Assembly: GCF_003471165.1 (NCBI RefSeq)
Contig: NZ_QRIL01000006.1
Location: forward strand, 417-64,416
Source of the DNA: Ruminococcus sp. AM22-13
GTDB taxonomy: Bacteria; Bacillota; Clostridia; Lachnospirales; Lachnospiraceae
Direction: 5' to 3'
DNA: 64,000 bases
Program-made: the position numbers and the translations under genes
Shown: piece by piece, positions 8,233 to 16,639 of the stretch
Position numbering within the stretch: position 1 is the first letter of the stretch
Layout: each line of letters opens with the position of its first letter
Notes under the pieces: generated by a model
Told to the model about the DNA's origin: nothing
The model's input: only the letters and a program-made list of their open reading frames with translations
Databases searched by the model: none

Positions 8233-8571
8233 ATGGAGAATTATCACATGGGACGTTCATGCGGCCGACCGTATAACAGAACCTGTGGCATGAACAGACC
8301 TCAGCCTATAGACAGAAAAATGAATGATCAGGGATGTTCCTGTAAAAATAGAGAAAATGAAACCAGAGAGAACTGTAATTGTATAATGCCTGGAAGTAGT
8401 GGAAAAAGTCATGAAATGTTTTCTCATTTGCAGCATCTGGAACCTGCAATGGCCTATGTACCATGTCAGGAATTTATAGAAAATTATCCTTTAAAATATG
8501 CATTGAACGTGGGAACTGTTTTTCCACAGCTATGTAAGCCATTTTGCGGAAAGAGGGGTGCTCGCAGATGA
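8233..8571 (+). CDS. cotJA: Spore coat associated protein CotJA
   Basis: A 112-aa protein starting at ATG 8233 behind AAAGGAAA. The first 70 residues are Cys/Asn/Arg-rich and variable (GRPYNRTCGMNRP, CKNRENETRENCNC). The last 45 hold the CotJA core: MAYVPCQEFIENYPLKYAL, then GTVFPQLCKPFCG (family: AYVPxQxxxxxYxxxxxLxxGTxFPxLxxP). CotJA is an inner spore-coat component made in the mother cell. The gene overlaps cotJB by 4 nt (ATGA), and the order cotJA-cotJB-cotJC matches Bacillus. The extra N-terminal Cys-rich region makes it longer than the Bacillus protein (about 80 aa). Confidence 0.93.
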   Translation: MENYHMGRSCGRPYNRTCGMNRPQPIDRKMNDQGCSCKNRENETRENCNCIMPGSSGKSHEMFSHLQHLEPAMAYVPCQEFIENYPLKYALNVGTVFPQLCKPFCGKRGARR

Positions 8572-8843
8572 GGCAGAATTGTTCAAAGCGACAGATGTTA
8601 GAACGAATTGATCAGGTCAGCTTTGCAGTAAATGATATGCACTTATATCTCGATACACATCCCTGTGATGAGAAAGCGCTTGTTTATTGCAGAGAACTTG
8701 TGCAGGAACGAAAAAAACTCTTAAAAGAATATGCTGAAATGTTTGGTCCTCTTACTATTGACAGTACAGACCAAAGTGAAGAAACCATCTGGAAATGGAT
8801 GGAACAGCCATTCCCATGGGAAAAGGAAGGAGCGTGCAGATAG
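8568..8843 (+). CDS. cotJB: Spore coat protein CotJB
   Basis: A 91-aa protein. ATG 8568 overlaps the cotJA stop and has AGAGGGG about 10 nt upstream; an in-frame TTG eight codons earlier is less likely. Family features: LERIDQVSFAVNDMHLYLDTHP near the N-terminus, a central QERKKLLKEYAEMFGPLT, and the C-terminal WKWMEQPFPWEKEG, which is the CotJB signature. It is co-translated with cotJA and lies 3 bp upstream of cotJC. Its biochemical role is unknown; in Bacillus it belongs to the CotJ coat complex. Confidence 0.93.
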   Translation: MRQNCSKRQMLERIDQVSFAVNDMHLYLDTHPCDEKALVYCRELVQERKKLLKEYAEMFGPLTIDSTDQSEETIWKWMEQPFPWEKEGACR

Positions 8844-8846
8844 TTT

Positions 8847-9476
8847 ATGTGGAATTATGAAAAAAGACTTCAATATCCTGTAAATATTACACAGCCGAAC
8901 GCAAAAATCGCACAGTATATCATGAGCCAGTATGGTGGCCCGGATGGTGAGATTGGCGCTTCCATGAGATATCTTTCCCAACGATTCACCATGCCAAACC
9001 GCATGGCAACAGCCGTCCTAAACGACATCGGCACTGAGGAACTTTCTCATTTAGAAATGGTATCCACCATCGTGCACCAGCTTACTCGAGATCTCTCTAT
9101 GGAAGAAATTGAGAAATCTGGATTCGGTCCGTATTATATCGATCATACTGTAGGAGTCTGGCCACAGGCAGCAGGCGGAGTGCCATTTAATGCCTGTGAA
9201 TTCCAGAGTAAAGGAGATCCTATTACCGATTTATTTGAAAATCTTGCAGCAGAACAGAAAGCCCGCTCTACTTATGATAATATTCTTCGGGTAGTACGGG
9301 ATATGCCGGAGATTGCTGATCCGATTAAATTCCTACGTGCGCGCGAGGTGGTACATTTCCAGAGATTTGGTGAAGCACTTCGTTCTATTCAGGAAGAATT
9401 GGATGCAAAGAACTTCTACGCATTTAATCCAAGTTTTGATAACCCATGCACTGCATCCTGCGACGGATGCAAATGA
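8847..9476 (+). CDS. cotJC: Spore coat manganese catalase CotJC
   Basis: A 209-aa protein of the Mn-catalase ferritin-like family, which dismutates hydrogen peroxide at a di-manganese centre. Visible ligands lie in four helices: GEIGASMRYLSQ (E35), IGTEELSHLE (E65, H68), EQKARSTYDNI and REVVHFQRF. It is shorter than cytosolic Mn-catalases because the C-terminal arm is absent, as in Bacillus CotJC. It ends in a Cys-rich tail (CTASCDGCK) that could cross-link in the coat. GGAAGGAG lies 14-20 nt before the ATG. It is the third gene of the mother-cell operon. Confidence 0.94.
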   Translation: MWNYEKRLQYPVNITQPNAKIAQYIMSQYGGPDGEIGASMRYLSQRFTMPNRMATAVLNDIGTEELSHLEMVSTIVHQLTRDLSMEEIEKSGFGPYYIDHTVGVWPQAAGGVPFNACEFQSKGDPITDLFENLAAEQKARSTYDNILRVVRDMPEIADPIKFLRAREVVHFQRFGEALRSIQEELDAKNFYAFNPSFDNPCTASCDGCK

Positions 9477-9535
9477 TTGCATAAAAATTGTCATATGTCA
9501 ATAAATACCGTTTAATAAATCACAAAAATTTCATA

Positions 9536-9564
9536 TTTACAAATACCCCTAACAGTGCTATAGT
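9536..9564 (+). promoter_or_regulatory. Promoter of trkA-trkH
   Basis: TTTACA (9536-9541), 17-bp spacer, TATAGT (9559-9564). It predicts a 5' leader of about 90 nt that contains the hairpin at 9610-9647. Confidence 0.65.
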
Positions 9565-9609
9565 ATCTTTGCTTTAGCAACAACAAAAGAACAAAAATAT
9601 GATATAAAC

Positions 9610-9647
9610 GGGGCTGTTTCACATATAAATGTTTATGTGACAGCCCC
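9610..9647 (+). promoter_or_regulatory. Leader hairpin next to the trkA ribosome-binding site
   Basis: GGGGCTG pairs with CAGCCCC and TCACATA with TATGTGA, giving a 14-bp stem with a two-base bulge and an 8-nt loop. It ends 7 nt before GGAGG of trkA. No T run follows, so it is not a standard terminator. Its outer arm shares GGGGCTGT with the IS1182 termini. Confidence 0.6.
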
Positions 9648-9662
9648 CTTATTGGAGGAATT

Positions 9663-11021
9663 ATGCAAATAATTATTGTTGGGTGCGGTAAGGTTGGGCG
9701 TACCCTGGCTGAACAGCTTCAGGAAGAAGAATCTGATATTACCCTGATAGACATTTCTTCTAACGTAATCAACTCTCTTCAGGATGATATTGATGCCATG
9801 GGAATCGTCGGAAATGGTGCCAGCATTAATACTCTGATGGAAGCAGGAATTGAGAATGCCGATATTCTGATCGCAGTAACCGGCTCTGATGAGATGAATC
9901 TGCTGTGCTGTCTGATTGCGCAGAAAACAGGTCACTGCCACACAATTGCCCGCGTCCGTAATCCTATTTATGCTAAGGAAATCAGTTTTATTAAGAAACG
10001 TCTGGGTGTCACTATGATCATCAACCCGGAACTCGCAGCTGCTCAGGAGATTTCCCGTCTTCTGCGTTTCCCATCTGCGATCAAGATCGACACCTTTGCC
10101 AGAGGTCGTGTGGAAATGCTGAAATTCAAGGTTCTTCCGGAATTCGACCTGGATGGCATGGCCATTTCACGGATTACCGAAACTCTGAGATGTGATGTTC
10201 TGTTCTGTGCAGTAGAGAGCCACGACCACGTTTCTATTCCGGGTGGTAATTATGTTATCCATGATGGAGATATGGTCTCTATTCTGGCATCACCGGTAAA
10301 TGCCGCAGCTTTTTTCAAAAAAATAGGACTTAAGACCAATCAGGTAAAGAACGCGATCATCGTTGGCGGAGGAACTATTTCCTATTACCTTACAAAAGCT
10401 CTGTTAGATATGAACATTTCTGTTAAGATTATCGAACAGAATGAGGCTCGCTGCGAAACCTTAAGTGACCTGCTTCCAGAGGCAACGATCATCAACGGTG
10501 ATGGTACTGACCGTTCTCTTCTTATGGAAGAAGGCCTTGCACACGCAGAAGCTTTTGTATCACTCACCAACATGGATGAGGAAAATGTTTTCCTGGCTCT
10601 TTTTGCCAAAACAATTTCAAAGGCAAAACTGGTTGCAAAGGTAAACAGACTTTCCTTTGATGATGTGATTGATAACCTTGATATTGGAAGTGTTATTTAT
10701 CCTAAATATATTACCGCTGATTACATCCTGCAGTATGTGCGTGCCATGCAGAACAGTATCGGAAGTAATATCGAAACCCTTTACCACATTCTTGATAATC
10801 AGGCAGAGGCACTGGAATTTGCAATCCGCGAGAATTCACCGGTAGTCGGCATTCCGTTATCTGAACTGAACCTGAAAAAGAATCTTCTGGTCGGATATCT
10901 GAACCGAAACGGAAAAGTCAAGATTCCGCGTGGACAGGATACAATTCAGGTGGGAGATACCGTAATCATAGTAACTACTCACAAGGGTCTGCGTGATATT
11001 ACAGATATTCTGGAAAAATAA
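9663..11021 (+). CDS. trkA: Trk potassium uptake regulator TrkA
   Basis: A 452-aa cytoplasmic gating subunit of a Trk/Ktr potassium transporter. It has two tandem RCK units, each with an NAD-binding Rossmann half followed by an RCK-C half. The first starts at residue 2 (IIIVGCGKVGRTLAEQL, with GNGASINTLMEAGIENADILIAVT); the second starts at about 225 (AIIVGGGTISYYLTKAL, with GDGTDRSLLMEEG). Full-length two-unit TrkA proteins are about 450-460 aa, so it is complete. Start ATG 9663, with GGAGG 5 nt upstream. It lies 12 bp before trkH with its own ribosome-binding site between, so the pair forms one operon. Nucleotide binding links potassium uptake to cell state. Confidence 0.95.
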   Translation: MQIIIVGCGKVGRTLAEQLQEEESDITLIDISSNVINSLQDDIDAMGIVGNGASINTLMEAGIENADILIAVTGSDEMNLLCCLIAQKTGHCHTIARVRNPIYAKEISFIKKRLGVTMIINPELAAAQEISRLLRFPSAIKIDTFARGRVEMLKFKVLPEFDLDGMAISRITETLRCDVLFCAVESHDHVSIPGGNYVIHDGDMVSILASPVNAAAFFKKIGLKTNQVKNAIIVGGGTISYYLTKALLDMNISVKIIEQNEARCETLSDLLPEATIINGDGTDRSLLMEEGLAHAEAFVSLTNMDEENVFLALFAKTISKAKLVAKVNRLSFDDVIDNLDIGSVIYPKYITADYILQYVRAMQNSIGSNIETLYHILDNQAEALEFAIRENSPVVGIPLSELNLKKNLLVGYLNRNGKVKIPRGQDTIQVGDTVIIVTTHKGLRDITDILEK

Positions 11022-11033
11022 AGGAGCCGGATT

Positions 11034-12473
11034 ATGAACTATTCCATTATTATTTATATTATCGGGATGATTTTAAAGATTGAAGCAGCTTTTATGCTTC
11101 TTCCGGCAGTTACCGCCCTGATTTATCAGGAAACTTGCGGAGTTGCTTTTCTGATCACGATCGTTCTCTGTCTGGCTATCGGATTTCCGCTCACGCGCAA
11201 GAAACCGACACGTAAAGCATTTTACACAAAAGAAGGATTTGTAACCGTAGCGTTAAGCTGGATCGTTCTGAGTATTATGGGTGCAATTCCTTTTGTGATC
11301 AGCCGCAGTATCCCGAATCCTGTGGATGCTTTATTTGAGACTGTTTCCGGATTTACCACAACAGGAGCCAGTATTCTGAGTAATGTGGAAGCACTTCCTC
11401 ATTGTGTGCTGATGTGGCGAAGCTTCACTCACTGGATCGGTGGAATGGGGGTTCTCGTTTTTATCCTCTCTCTTCTGCCACTTACCGGTGGATATCACAT
11501 GAATCTCATGAAAGCAGAGAGTCCCGGACCTTCCGTAAGCAAGCTTGCGCCGAAAGTACAGTCAACCGCTAAGATTCTGTACACGATCTACTTTGTAATG
11601 ACTGTTATTCAAATCGTTTTACTTCTGATCGGAGGTATGCCGCTCTTTGATACAATATGTACTGCTTTTGGTACAGCAGGCACCGGTGGATTTGGTATCA
11701 AGAATGACAGTATGGCAAGTTACAGCACCTATCTGCAGGTTGTTATTACTGTATTCATGATCTTATTTGGTGTTAACTTTAATGCATACTTTTTTATTAT
11801 CACTAAAAAATTTGCCCAGGCTTTCAAAATGGAAGAAATACGATATTACTTTGGAATCATCGGCGTTGCAACTCTGATCATCACCTGCAACATCTACCAT
11901 ATTTTCGGCAGTGCAGCCAGGGCCTTCCAGCAGGCAGCTTTCCAGGTTGGTTCTATTATCACAACAACCGGATATGCAACTACCGATTTCAATATGTGGC
12001 CGGAAATCTCACGAACGATTCTGGTGATGCTGATGTTTATCGGTGCCTGTGCCGGAAGTACAGGTGGTGGTTTCAAAGTTTCCAGAATCCTGATTCTGTG
12101 CAAGACTGTCAGAAAGGAACTGCATATTTTCCTGCATCCTAACGCCGTAAAGAAAATAAAAATGGATGGCAAAGCCATCCCTCACGAAGTCGTTCGTTCT
12201 ACGAATATTTTCTTTATTGTGTATGTGCTGATCTTCGCATCATCTGTTTTTCTGATTGCTTTTGATGACTTTGACCTGATCACAAATTTTACAGCAGTCG
12301 CAGCAACCTTTAACAACATCGGACCTGGTCTTGAGCTTGCCGGACCTACCGGAAACTTTGGTATGTTCTCCTGGTTTTCAAAGCTTGTCCTTACTTTTGA
12401 TATGCTTGCCGGACGTCTGGAGATCTTCCCACTGCTGTTATTATTTGTAAGAGATACCTGGAGGAAATTTTAA
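11034..12473 (+). CDS. trkH: Trk potassium transporter membrane subunit TrkH
   Basis: A 479-aa integral membrane channel-like subunit of the SKT superfamily. The four pore-loop selectivity segments are visible: SGFTTTGASIL (about 110), FGTAGTGGFGIKND (about 215), SIITTTGYATTDF (about 310) and AATFNNIGPGL (about 425). GIGGM-type membrane motifs (HWIGGMGVLVF) and GACAGSTGGGFK are also typical. About ten transmembrane segments are apparent. It partners with the upstream TrkA. A stem-loop with a T run lies at 12621-12667 downstream. Confidence 0.95.
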   Translation: MNYSIIIYIIGMILKIEAAFMLLPAVTALIYQETCGVAFLITIVLCLAIGFPLTRKKPTRKAFYTKEGFVTVALSWIVLSIMGAIPFVISRSIPNPVDALFETVSGFTTTGASILSNVEALPHCVLMWRSFTHWIGGMGVLVFILSLLPLTGGYHMNLMKAESPGPSVSKLAPKVQSTAKILYTIYFVMTVIQIVLLLIGGMPLFDTICTAFGTAGTGGFGIKNDSMASYSTYLQVVITVFMILFGVNFNAYFFIITKKFAQAFKMEEIRYYFGIIGVATLIITCNIYHIFGSAARAFQQAAFQVGSIITTTGYATTDFNMWPEISRTILVMLMFIGACAGSTGGGFKVSRILILCKTVRKELHIFLHPNAVKKIKMDGKAIPHEVVRSTNIFFIVYVLIFASSVFLIAFDDFDLITNFTAVAATFNNIGPGLELAGPTGNFGMFSWFSKLVLTFDMLAGRLEIFPLLLLFVRDTWRKF

Positions 12474-12568
12474 TACATTGTTTTTTATGATGTGCGAGTT
12501 ATATCGAGAAAATATTTTTTCTTTTTACATTATGTTCACATTTTTTTCACATTTATTAGATATAATAA

Positions 12569-12667
12569 TGTTTAGAAAGACGATGAGTCTTTCTTATAAA
12601 TATTTTTCTTTTTCATACGCGCCGGTACGAAAGTACCGGCCTCCTTCCATTTATGGGAGTTTTTTTA
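12569..12667 (+). ncRNA. Candidate structured small RNA or trkH 3' UTR
   Basis: Three hairpins in a row: AGAAAGAC/GTCTTTCT (12574-12594), GCCGGTAC-GAAA-GTACCGGC with a GNRA tetraloop (12621-12640), and a short bulged stem CTC..CCAT/ATGG..GAG (12641-12659) followed by seven T. A perfect TATAAT precedes at 12561-12566 but no good -35 is seen at the right distance. It may be an independent sRNA or only the trkH terminator region. Confidence 0.4.
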
Positions 12668-12669
12668 TT

Positions 12670-13578
12670 TTACAGTTTTTTTTCGACTCCCTCATAATCA
12701 AATGCCGGAATGAAACTCTCTCTGGCAGTTTCCCCATCCTGAAAGAATCCGTTTTCAATTCCAATTTCAAACGCATAATCCAGAACTTTTTCATACTCTC
12801 TTTTTGTCACACGCCTGTTTAATTCCGTATACTCCTTTTGTTTGAAAACTGGTGTATATTGATTCATGATACTGATGTAAATCTGGTTTCCATATGTCTG
12901 GTGCAGAACTGTCAACGCTTCTTTTGAATTCTTCGTATGTCCCGGCAATATAAGGTGTCGGACAATCGTTCCCCGCCGGATATAACCATTCTCATCAAAC
13001 TGCGCACTTCCTGTCTGTCGTAGCATTTCACCAATTGCACGCAATGCTGTTTGTGGATAATCTGACGCATGGGAATATTTTCGTGCCAGTTCACTTTGCG
13101 CGTATTTATAATCTGGCAGATATACATCTATGTATCCCTCCAGCATTTTCAATGCTTCTACACTCTCGTATCCGCCGCAATTATAAACAGCAGGAAGATT
13201 CATTCCCTTTTCCTTTGCAATTTTCAATGCGGCAATAATCTGCGGAATATAATGTGTTCCTGTCACCAGATTTATATTGGCTGCTCCTTTCTCCTGAAGT
13301 TCCAGAAATATCTCTGCCAGTCTGTTTATTGTGATCTCAAGACCACTGTCACCAATGGCAATATCACGATTCTGACAAAAGCAGCAGCGCAGATTACATC
13401 CTGTAAAAAAGACTGCCCCGGAACCTCTTCTGCCAGAAATACAAGGCTCTTCCCACATATGCAGAGCAGCCCTTGCCACGCGCACAGTCTGATCCATACC
13501 GCAATATCCTGTTTTTCCTGCTGTCCGGTCCGCATGACACTTTCTTGGACACAGGCAGCAATCTTTTAATATTTCCAT
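12670..13578 (-). CDS. PflX-like radical SAM protein (COG1313 type)
   Basis: A 302-aa radical SAM enzyme. The cluster motif is C61-N-L-R-C65-C-F-C68 (CxxxCxxC), preceded by an N-terminal Cys set (DCCLCPRKCHADR, GYC) that may hold a second Fe-S site. Later segments NLVTGTHY, AVYNCGGYES, DVYLPDYKYA and IVRHLILPGHTKNS match the PflX/COG1313 group of uncharacterised activase-like proteins, not true pyruvate-formate lyase activase, which has a different spacing and context. No glycyl-radical enzyme gene is nearby, so the substrate is unknown. It is convergent with trkH and lies downstream of sigE. Confidence 0.85.
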   Translation of the reverse strand: MEILKDCCLCPRKCHADRTAGKTGYCGMDQTVRVARAALHMWEEPCISGRRGSGAVFFTGCNLRCCFCQNRDIAIGDSGLEITINRLAEIFLELQEKGAANINLVTGTHYIPQIIAALKIAKEKGMNLPAVYNCGGYESVEALKMLEGYIDVYLPDYKYAQSELARKYSHASDYPQTALRAIGEMLRQTGSAQFDENGYIRRGTIVRHLILPGHTKNSKEALTVLHQTYGNQIYISIMNQYTPVFKQKEYTELNRRVTKREYEKVLDYAFEIGIENGFFQDGETARESFIPAFDYEGVEKKL

Positions 13579-13665
13579 ATTCTCTCGTCCTTTGTGTAAT
13601 GATACTCGTAATAAGTATACTACATCAAACAGACAATGTCAGGTGTCAAAATATGCAATGCAGTT

Positions 13666-14376
13666 TCATTCATATTTTACAATTTCTTTTTTCAATCTTT
13701 TCATGATTCTTTTTTCCAGTCGTGAAATATACGACTGAGAGATTCCCAAAAGATCCGCAACTTCTTTTTGCGTTTTCTCCATGCCATTATCCTTTCCCAG
13801 TCCAAATCTCAGACGTATGATAGTCTGTTCCCTTGGAGAGAGCTTACCAATGGCTTTCGCAAGCAAAGTGATTTCTACCTCATCCTCAAGACGTTTGGAA
13901 ATTACATCTTCATCTGTTCCCAGAATATCAGAAAGCAGCAATTCATTTCCGTCCCAGTCAACATTTAACGGCTCATCTATAGATACTTCCATCTTAGTCT
14001 TGCTGTTGCGCCGAAGGTACATCAGAATTTCATTTTCAATGCATCTGGAAGCATAGGTGGCAAGCTTAATATTCTTAACAGGATTAAACGTATTGATTGC
14101 TTTGATCAGTCCAATCGTCCCAATTGAAATCAGATCTTCTACCCCAACCCCGGTATTGTCAAATTTTCGTGCGATATATACGACAAGTCTTAAATTATGC
14201 TCGATCAGAACAGACTTGGCTTCTTCCTCCTGCCCTGTTCCAAGTTTCTGAAGTACAAATGCCTCACGCTGTGGCTCCAGCGGTGCAGGTAACACATCAT
14301 TCCCGCCAATATAAAAAACATCTCCTGAACGGTTCATTACCATTCTTGACACTACCTGAAATGGATAACAGCCCAT
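13666..14376 (-). CDS. sigE: Sporulation sigma factor SigE
   Basis: A 236-aa mother-cell sigma factor. ATG 14376 is chosen because GGGAGGGG ends 8 nt upstream; the GTG two codons earlier would be only 2 nt from it. Region 2 is visible ([53 protein letters not shown]) and region 4 ([15 protein letters not shown], then [20 protein letters not shown]). The N-terminal approx. 30 residues ([16 protein letters not shown]) are the pro-sequence cut by SpoIIGA. The gene lies 17 bp downstream of spoIIGA, the classic spoIIG operon, and would in turn drive cotJABC. Confidence 0.95.
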   Translation of the reverse strand: MGCYPFQVVSRMVMNRSGDVFYIGGNDVLPAPLEPQREAFVLQKLGTGQEEEAKSVLIEHNLRLVVYIARKFDNTGVGVEDLISIGTIGLIKAINTFNPVKNIKLATYASRCIENEILMYLRRNSKTKMEVSIDEPLNVDWDGNELLLSDILGTDEDVISKRLEDEVEITLLAKAIGKLSPREQTIIRLRFGLGKDNGMEKTQKEVADLLGISQSYISRLEKRIMKRLKKEIVKYE

Positions 14377-14393
14377 AGTCACAACCCCTCCCG

Positions 14394-15251
14394 TTAAAGT
14401 AATCTGGAATTCAAAAGTACGTCATATTCCTTACCAAAAGCGGATGTTTCAAATGAAAACGCAAATACTGGTCTGTCCACACAGATAACTTCCGTCGGAG
14501 TCTGAATACAAAGCTTTTCCAATGTGACAGCCAGCATCATCCCATGTTCCCTGCCTATACTGTGAAAAAAAATAAAATGAGGATTCAGGCCGACAGTTTC
14601 GGCTTCTTTTAATTCCTCCGGATTTTCTTTCAGATGTTTTAAACAGTTTACTGTTTCTTCTGAACATATTTCAGACAAAATCTCTGTCGTACCTACAGAT
14701 ACCGGTTTTCCGCTCACAGAATCTATGAGAAGATTTCCGGAATCATAAAATCCATAGAAGGAATATCCTTTTCCGCTGTAAAATATTGTTATCGGGTAGA
14801 TATTCTTTGTCCGTATTCTTATAGAATCAGCCAGATATGACCATGCTGCGCTTCCAAACCATGTAGCTGTGCCAAGAATCAGAAACAGTTTAGGTGTCAG
14901 ATTCTCTCCGGCAATCACTTCCCAAAATCCTCCGCATAAAAATGCAGCAAAGTATAATGTAAGAATCGCCTTTAGCAGCAAACCACCTTTTTTCAGATTA
15001 CATCCGATCACCAGCATCCCCGCAGCACAGCCACCATGCAGCAGTACCAACGCCGGAAGGTAAACTTCAGACTTCAGATAAAAGCGAAGATATATGATAC
15101 CACAGGAAAATAACGCCCCCATAACAGCACCTGCAAATGCACGCTTTCTGTTTCCCGCGCATTTGAATAACGTTCCTATAAATCTGAGCAATATGTAATC
15201 TATCAGGAGATTTGTAAAGAAAACCACATCTATGTATATTTCGTAACGCAT
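14394..15251 (-). CDS. spoIIGA: Sigma-E processing peptidase SpoIIGA
   Basis: A 285-aa membrane aspartic protease that processes pro-sigma-E after activation by SpoIIR from the forespore. The N-terminal half holds five hydrophobic segments (starting [17 protein letters not shown]), and the C-terminal half is the protease domain with the catalytic Asp170 in [17 protein letters not shown]. The start is ATG 15251 with GGAGGCAGGAA just upstream; the frame extends 15 codons further without a site. It is transcribed together with sigE from the promoter at 15368-15400. Confidence 0.93.
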   Translation of the reverse strand: MRYEIYIDVVFFTNLLIDYILLRFIGTLFKCAGNRKRAFAGAVMGALFSCGIIYLRFYLKSEVYLPALVLLHGGCAAGMLVIGCNLKKGGLLLKAILTLYFAAFLCGGFWEVIAGENLTPKLFLILGTATWFGSAAWSYLADSIRIRTKNIYPITIFYSGKGYSFYGFYDSGNLLIDSVSGKPVSVGTTEILSEICSEETVNCLKHLKENPEELKEAETVGLNPHFIFFHSIGREHGMMLAVTLEKLCIQTPTEVICVDRPVFAFSFETSAFGKEYDVLLNSRLL

Positions 15252-15367
15252 TTCCTGCCTCCGTCCGATACTGTTTCTTTCTCGCGCCAGCCACATTCCC
15301 CTGCTGTCTAATGCAATCTGTCTATTTTCATTTTCCGGCTTCTCCTTTACTTCGGTAAGTACTACTC

Positions 15368-15400
15368 ATTATACGGAATCATCTGTGCGAATTTTGTCAA
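15368..15400 (-). promoter_or_regulatory. spoIIG-type promoter with 21-bp spacer
   Basis: Minus strand: perfect -35 TTGACA (15400-15395), 21-bp spacer, perfect -10 TATAAT (15373-15368). Such overlong spacing is the known oddity of the Bacillus spoIIG promoter (22 bp), which needs Spo0A-P to work with sigma-A. On the plus strand the -35 lies in TTGTCAAA, one mismatch from the 0A box TTGTCGAA, in the same relation as in spoIIG. Confidence 0.75.
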
Positions 15401-15463
15401 AAGAGTGTATCTGAGGCTTATAATTTATCGCATTAAATCGACGAAATTTTCTCTTTGGTTTTC

Positions 15464-15492
15464 TTGACATATGATTTAACTTAGAATAAAAT
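15464..15492 (+). promoter_or_regulatory. Promoter of the aroE/ydiB-like gene
   Basis: TTGACA (15464-15469), 17-bp spacer, TAAAAT (15487-15492). Confidence 0.75.
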
Positions 15493-15559
15493 GATAGATA
15501 ATTTCTATGTATTACATGGGTGATTTTTATGATATTAAAATAAAACGGAGGATTTTAAC

Positions 15560-16432
15560 ATGAGTACAATTACAGGTCATACAGGTCTTACTGCGCTTTT
15601 AGGAAGCCCTGTGGCACACAGTATTTCGCCCTTAATGCACAATGAGGCATTTAGACTTCTCGAGCTTGACTATGTATATCTGTGTTTTGATGTAAATGAA
15701 GAGACACTTCCTGCGGCAGTTGCAGGATTAAGGACTTGCGGCATTCGAGGCTTTAACCTTACCATGCCGAATAAGAATAAGATTGTAGAACTTCTTGATG
15801 AACTCTCCCCTGAAGCTCAGCTGATCGGGGCTGTAAATACTGTATTAAACGATAACGGGAAGCTGATCGGATATAATACAGATGGCTATGGATTCATGCA
15901 GTCTGTACGTGATGCAGGGCATGATGTAACAAATAAAAATATCACAGTTATGGGCGTAGGTGGAGCTTCTATGGCAATCTGTGCTCAGTCTGCTCTGGAT
16001 GGTGCCAGTTCCGTACATATCTTCGCACGCCGTACCAGCAGATACTGGAACCGTACTCAGAAATTTGCTGAGAATCTCACAGCCAAAACCGGATGCCAGG
16101 TCTGTCTTTTCGACAATGACGATCATACAGCTCTGAAGGATTCCATCGCACAGAGTTATCTGCTGATCAATGCAACTTCTGTGGGTATGGTTCCTGATAT
16201 TGACGATACAATCATCAAAGACACATCTTTGTTCCGTCCGGGACTTGTAGTAGCTGATGTTGTCTATGAGCCGCAGGAAACCCGACTTCTCAGGGAGGCC
16301 AAGGCTGCCGGCTGCCAAACTTTCAACGGAATGTATATGCTTCTTCACCAGGGTGCAAAAGCATTTAAAATCTGGACAGGACAGGATATGCCTGTTTCCA
16401 TCATTAAAGAAAAATATTTTTCTGTAAAATAA
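15560..16432 (+). CDS. Shikimate/quinate dehydrogenase, YdiB-like
   Basis: A 290-aa NAD(P)-dependent dehydrogenase. Substrate-binding residues: S21 and S23 in AHSISPLMHNEA, the catalytic Lys72 in LTMPNKNK and Asp108 in GYNTDGYGF. The cofactor loop is GVGGASMAICAQ. The LTMPNK block followed by DELSPEAQLIGAVNT matches YdiB (SMPNK...DELTPAAKLVGAINT) better than AroE (VTxPFK). YdiB-type enzymes reduce 3-dehydroshikimate and also use quinate, often with NAD. Start ATG 15560, CGGAGG 9 nt upstream. Monocistronic, closed by the long hairpin at 16525-16584. A catabolic or an aroE housekeeping role cannot be told apart from context alone. Confidence 0.88.
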   Translation: MSTITGHTGLTALLGSPVAHSISPLMHNEAFRLLELDYVYLCFDVNEETLPAAVAGLRTCGIRGFNLTMPNKNKIVELLDELSPEAQLIGAVNTVLNDNGKLIGYNTDGYGFMQSVRDAGHDVTNKNITVMGVGGASMAICAQSALDGASSVHIFARRTSRYWNRTQKFAENLTAKTGCQVCLFDNDDHTALKDSIAQSYLLINATSVGMVPDIDDTIIKDTSLFRPGLVVADVVYEPQETRLLREAKAAGCQTFNGMYMLLHQGAKAFKIWTGQDMPVSIIKEKYFSVK

Positions 16433-16524
16433 TCCTTTTTATTATAGGCTATAAAAATCGTCTAATAGAAACATGATTCTTATATATTTCATTTTGTTTT
16501 GAAATATAGCAGTTTTTAAAGATA

Positions 16525-16584
16525 AAAAACGTCATAAAATGATATAAACTCCGATTAGGGATAATATCATTTTATGACGTTTTT
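16525..16584. terminator. Bidirectional terminator, 21-bp perfect stem
   Basis: Two perfect 21-nt arms (16525-16545 and 16564-16584) flank an 18-nt loop; the arms begin with A5 and end with T5, so it can terminate both the plus-strand dehydrogenase and the minus-strand DUF218 gene. Confidence 0.9.
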
Positions 16585-16639
16585 CAATTAACTATTACAC
16601 TGTTTTTTCCGTATTATTTTACCTCTGAATTTTCTAAAT

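Larger units (their letters stand above)
15252..15559. other. Divergent regulatory region spoIIGA / aroE-like
   Basis: This 308-bp gap holds two back-to-back promoters (15368-15400 minus, 15464-15492 plus), a Spo0A-box-like TTGTCAAA within the first, and a second similar word ATCGACGAAA at about 15438-15447. No coding sequence was found. Confidence 0.6.

Noticed and set aside
9542-9662. c-di-AMP (ydaO) or other potassium-related riboswitch in the trkA leader
   Set aside because: The leader is only about 90 nt and lacks the conserved ydaO blocks; just one hairpin is visible.
12670-13578. Pyruvate formate-lyase activating enzyme
   Set aside because: The N-terminal Cys cluster and COG1313-type motifs differ from PflA, and no glycyl-radical enzyme gene is adjacent.
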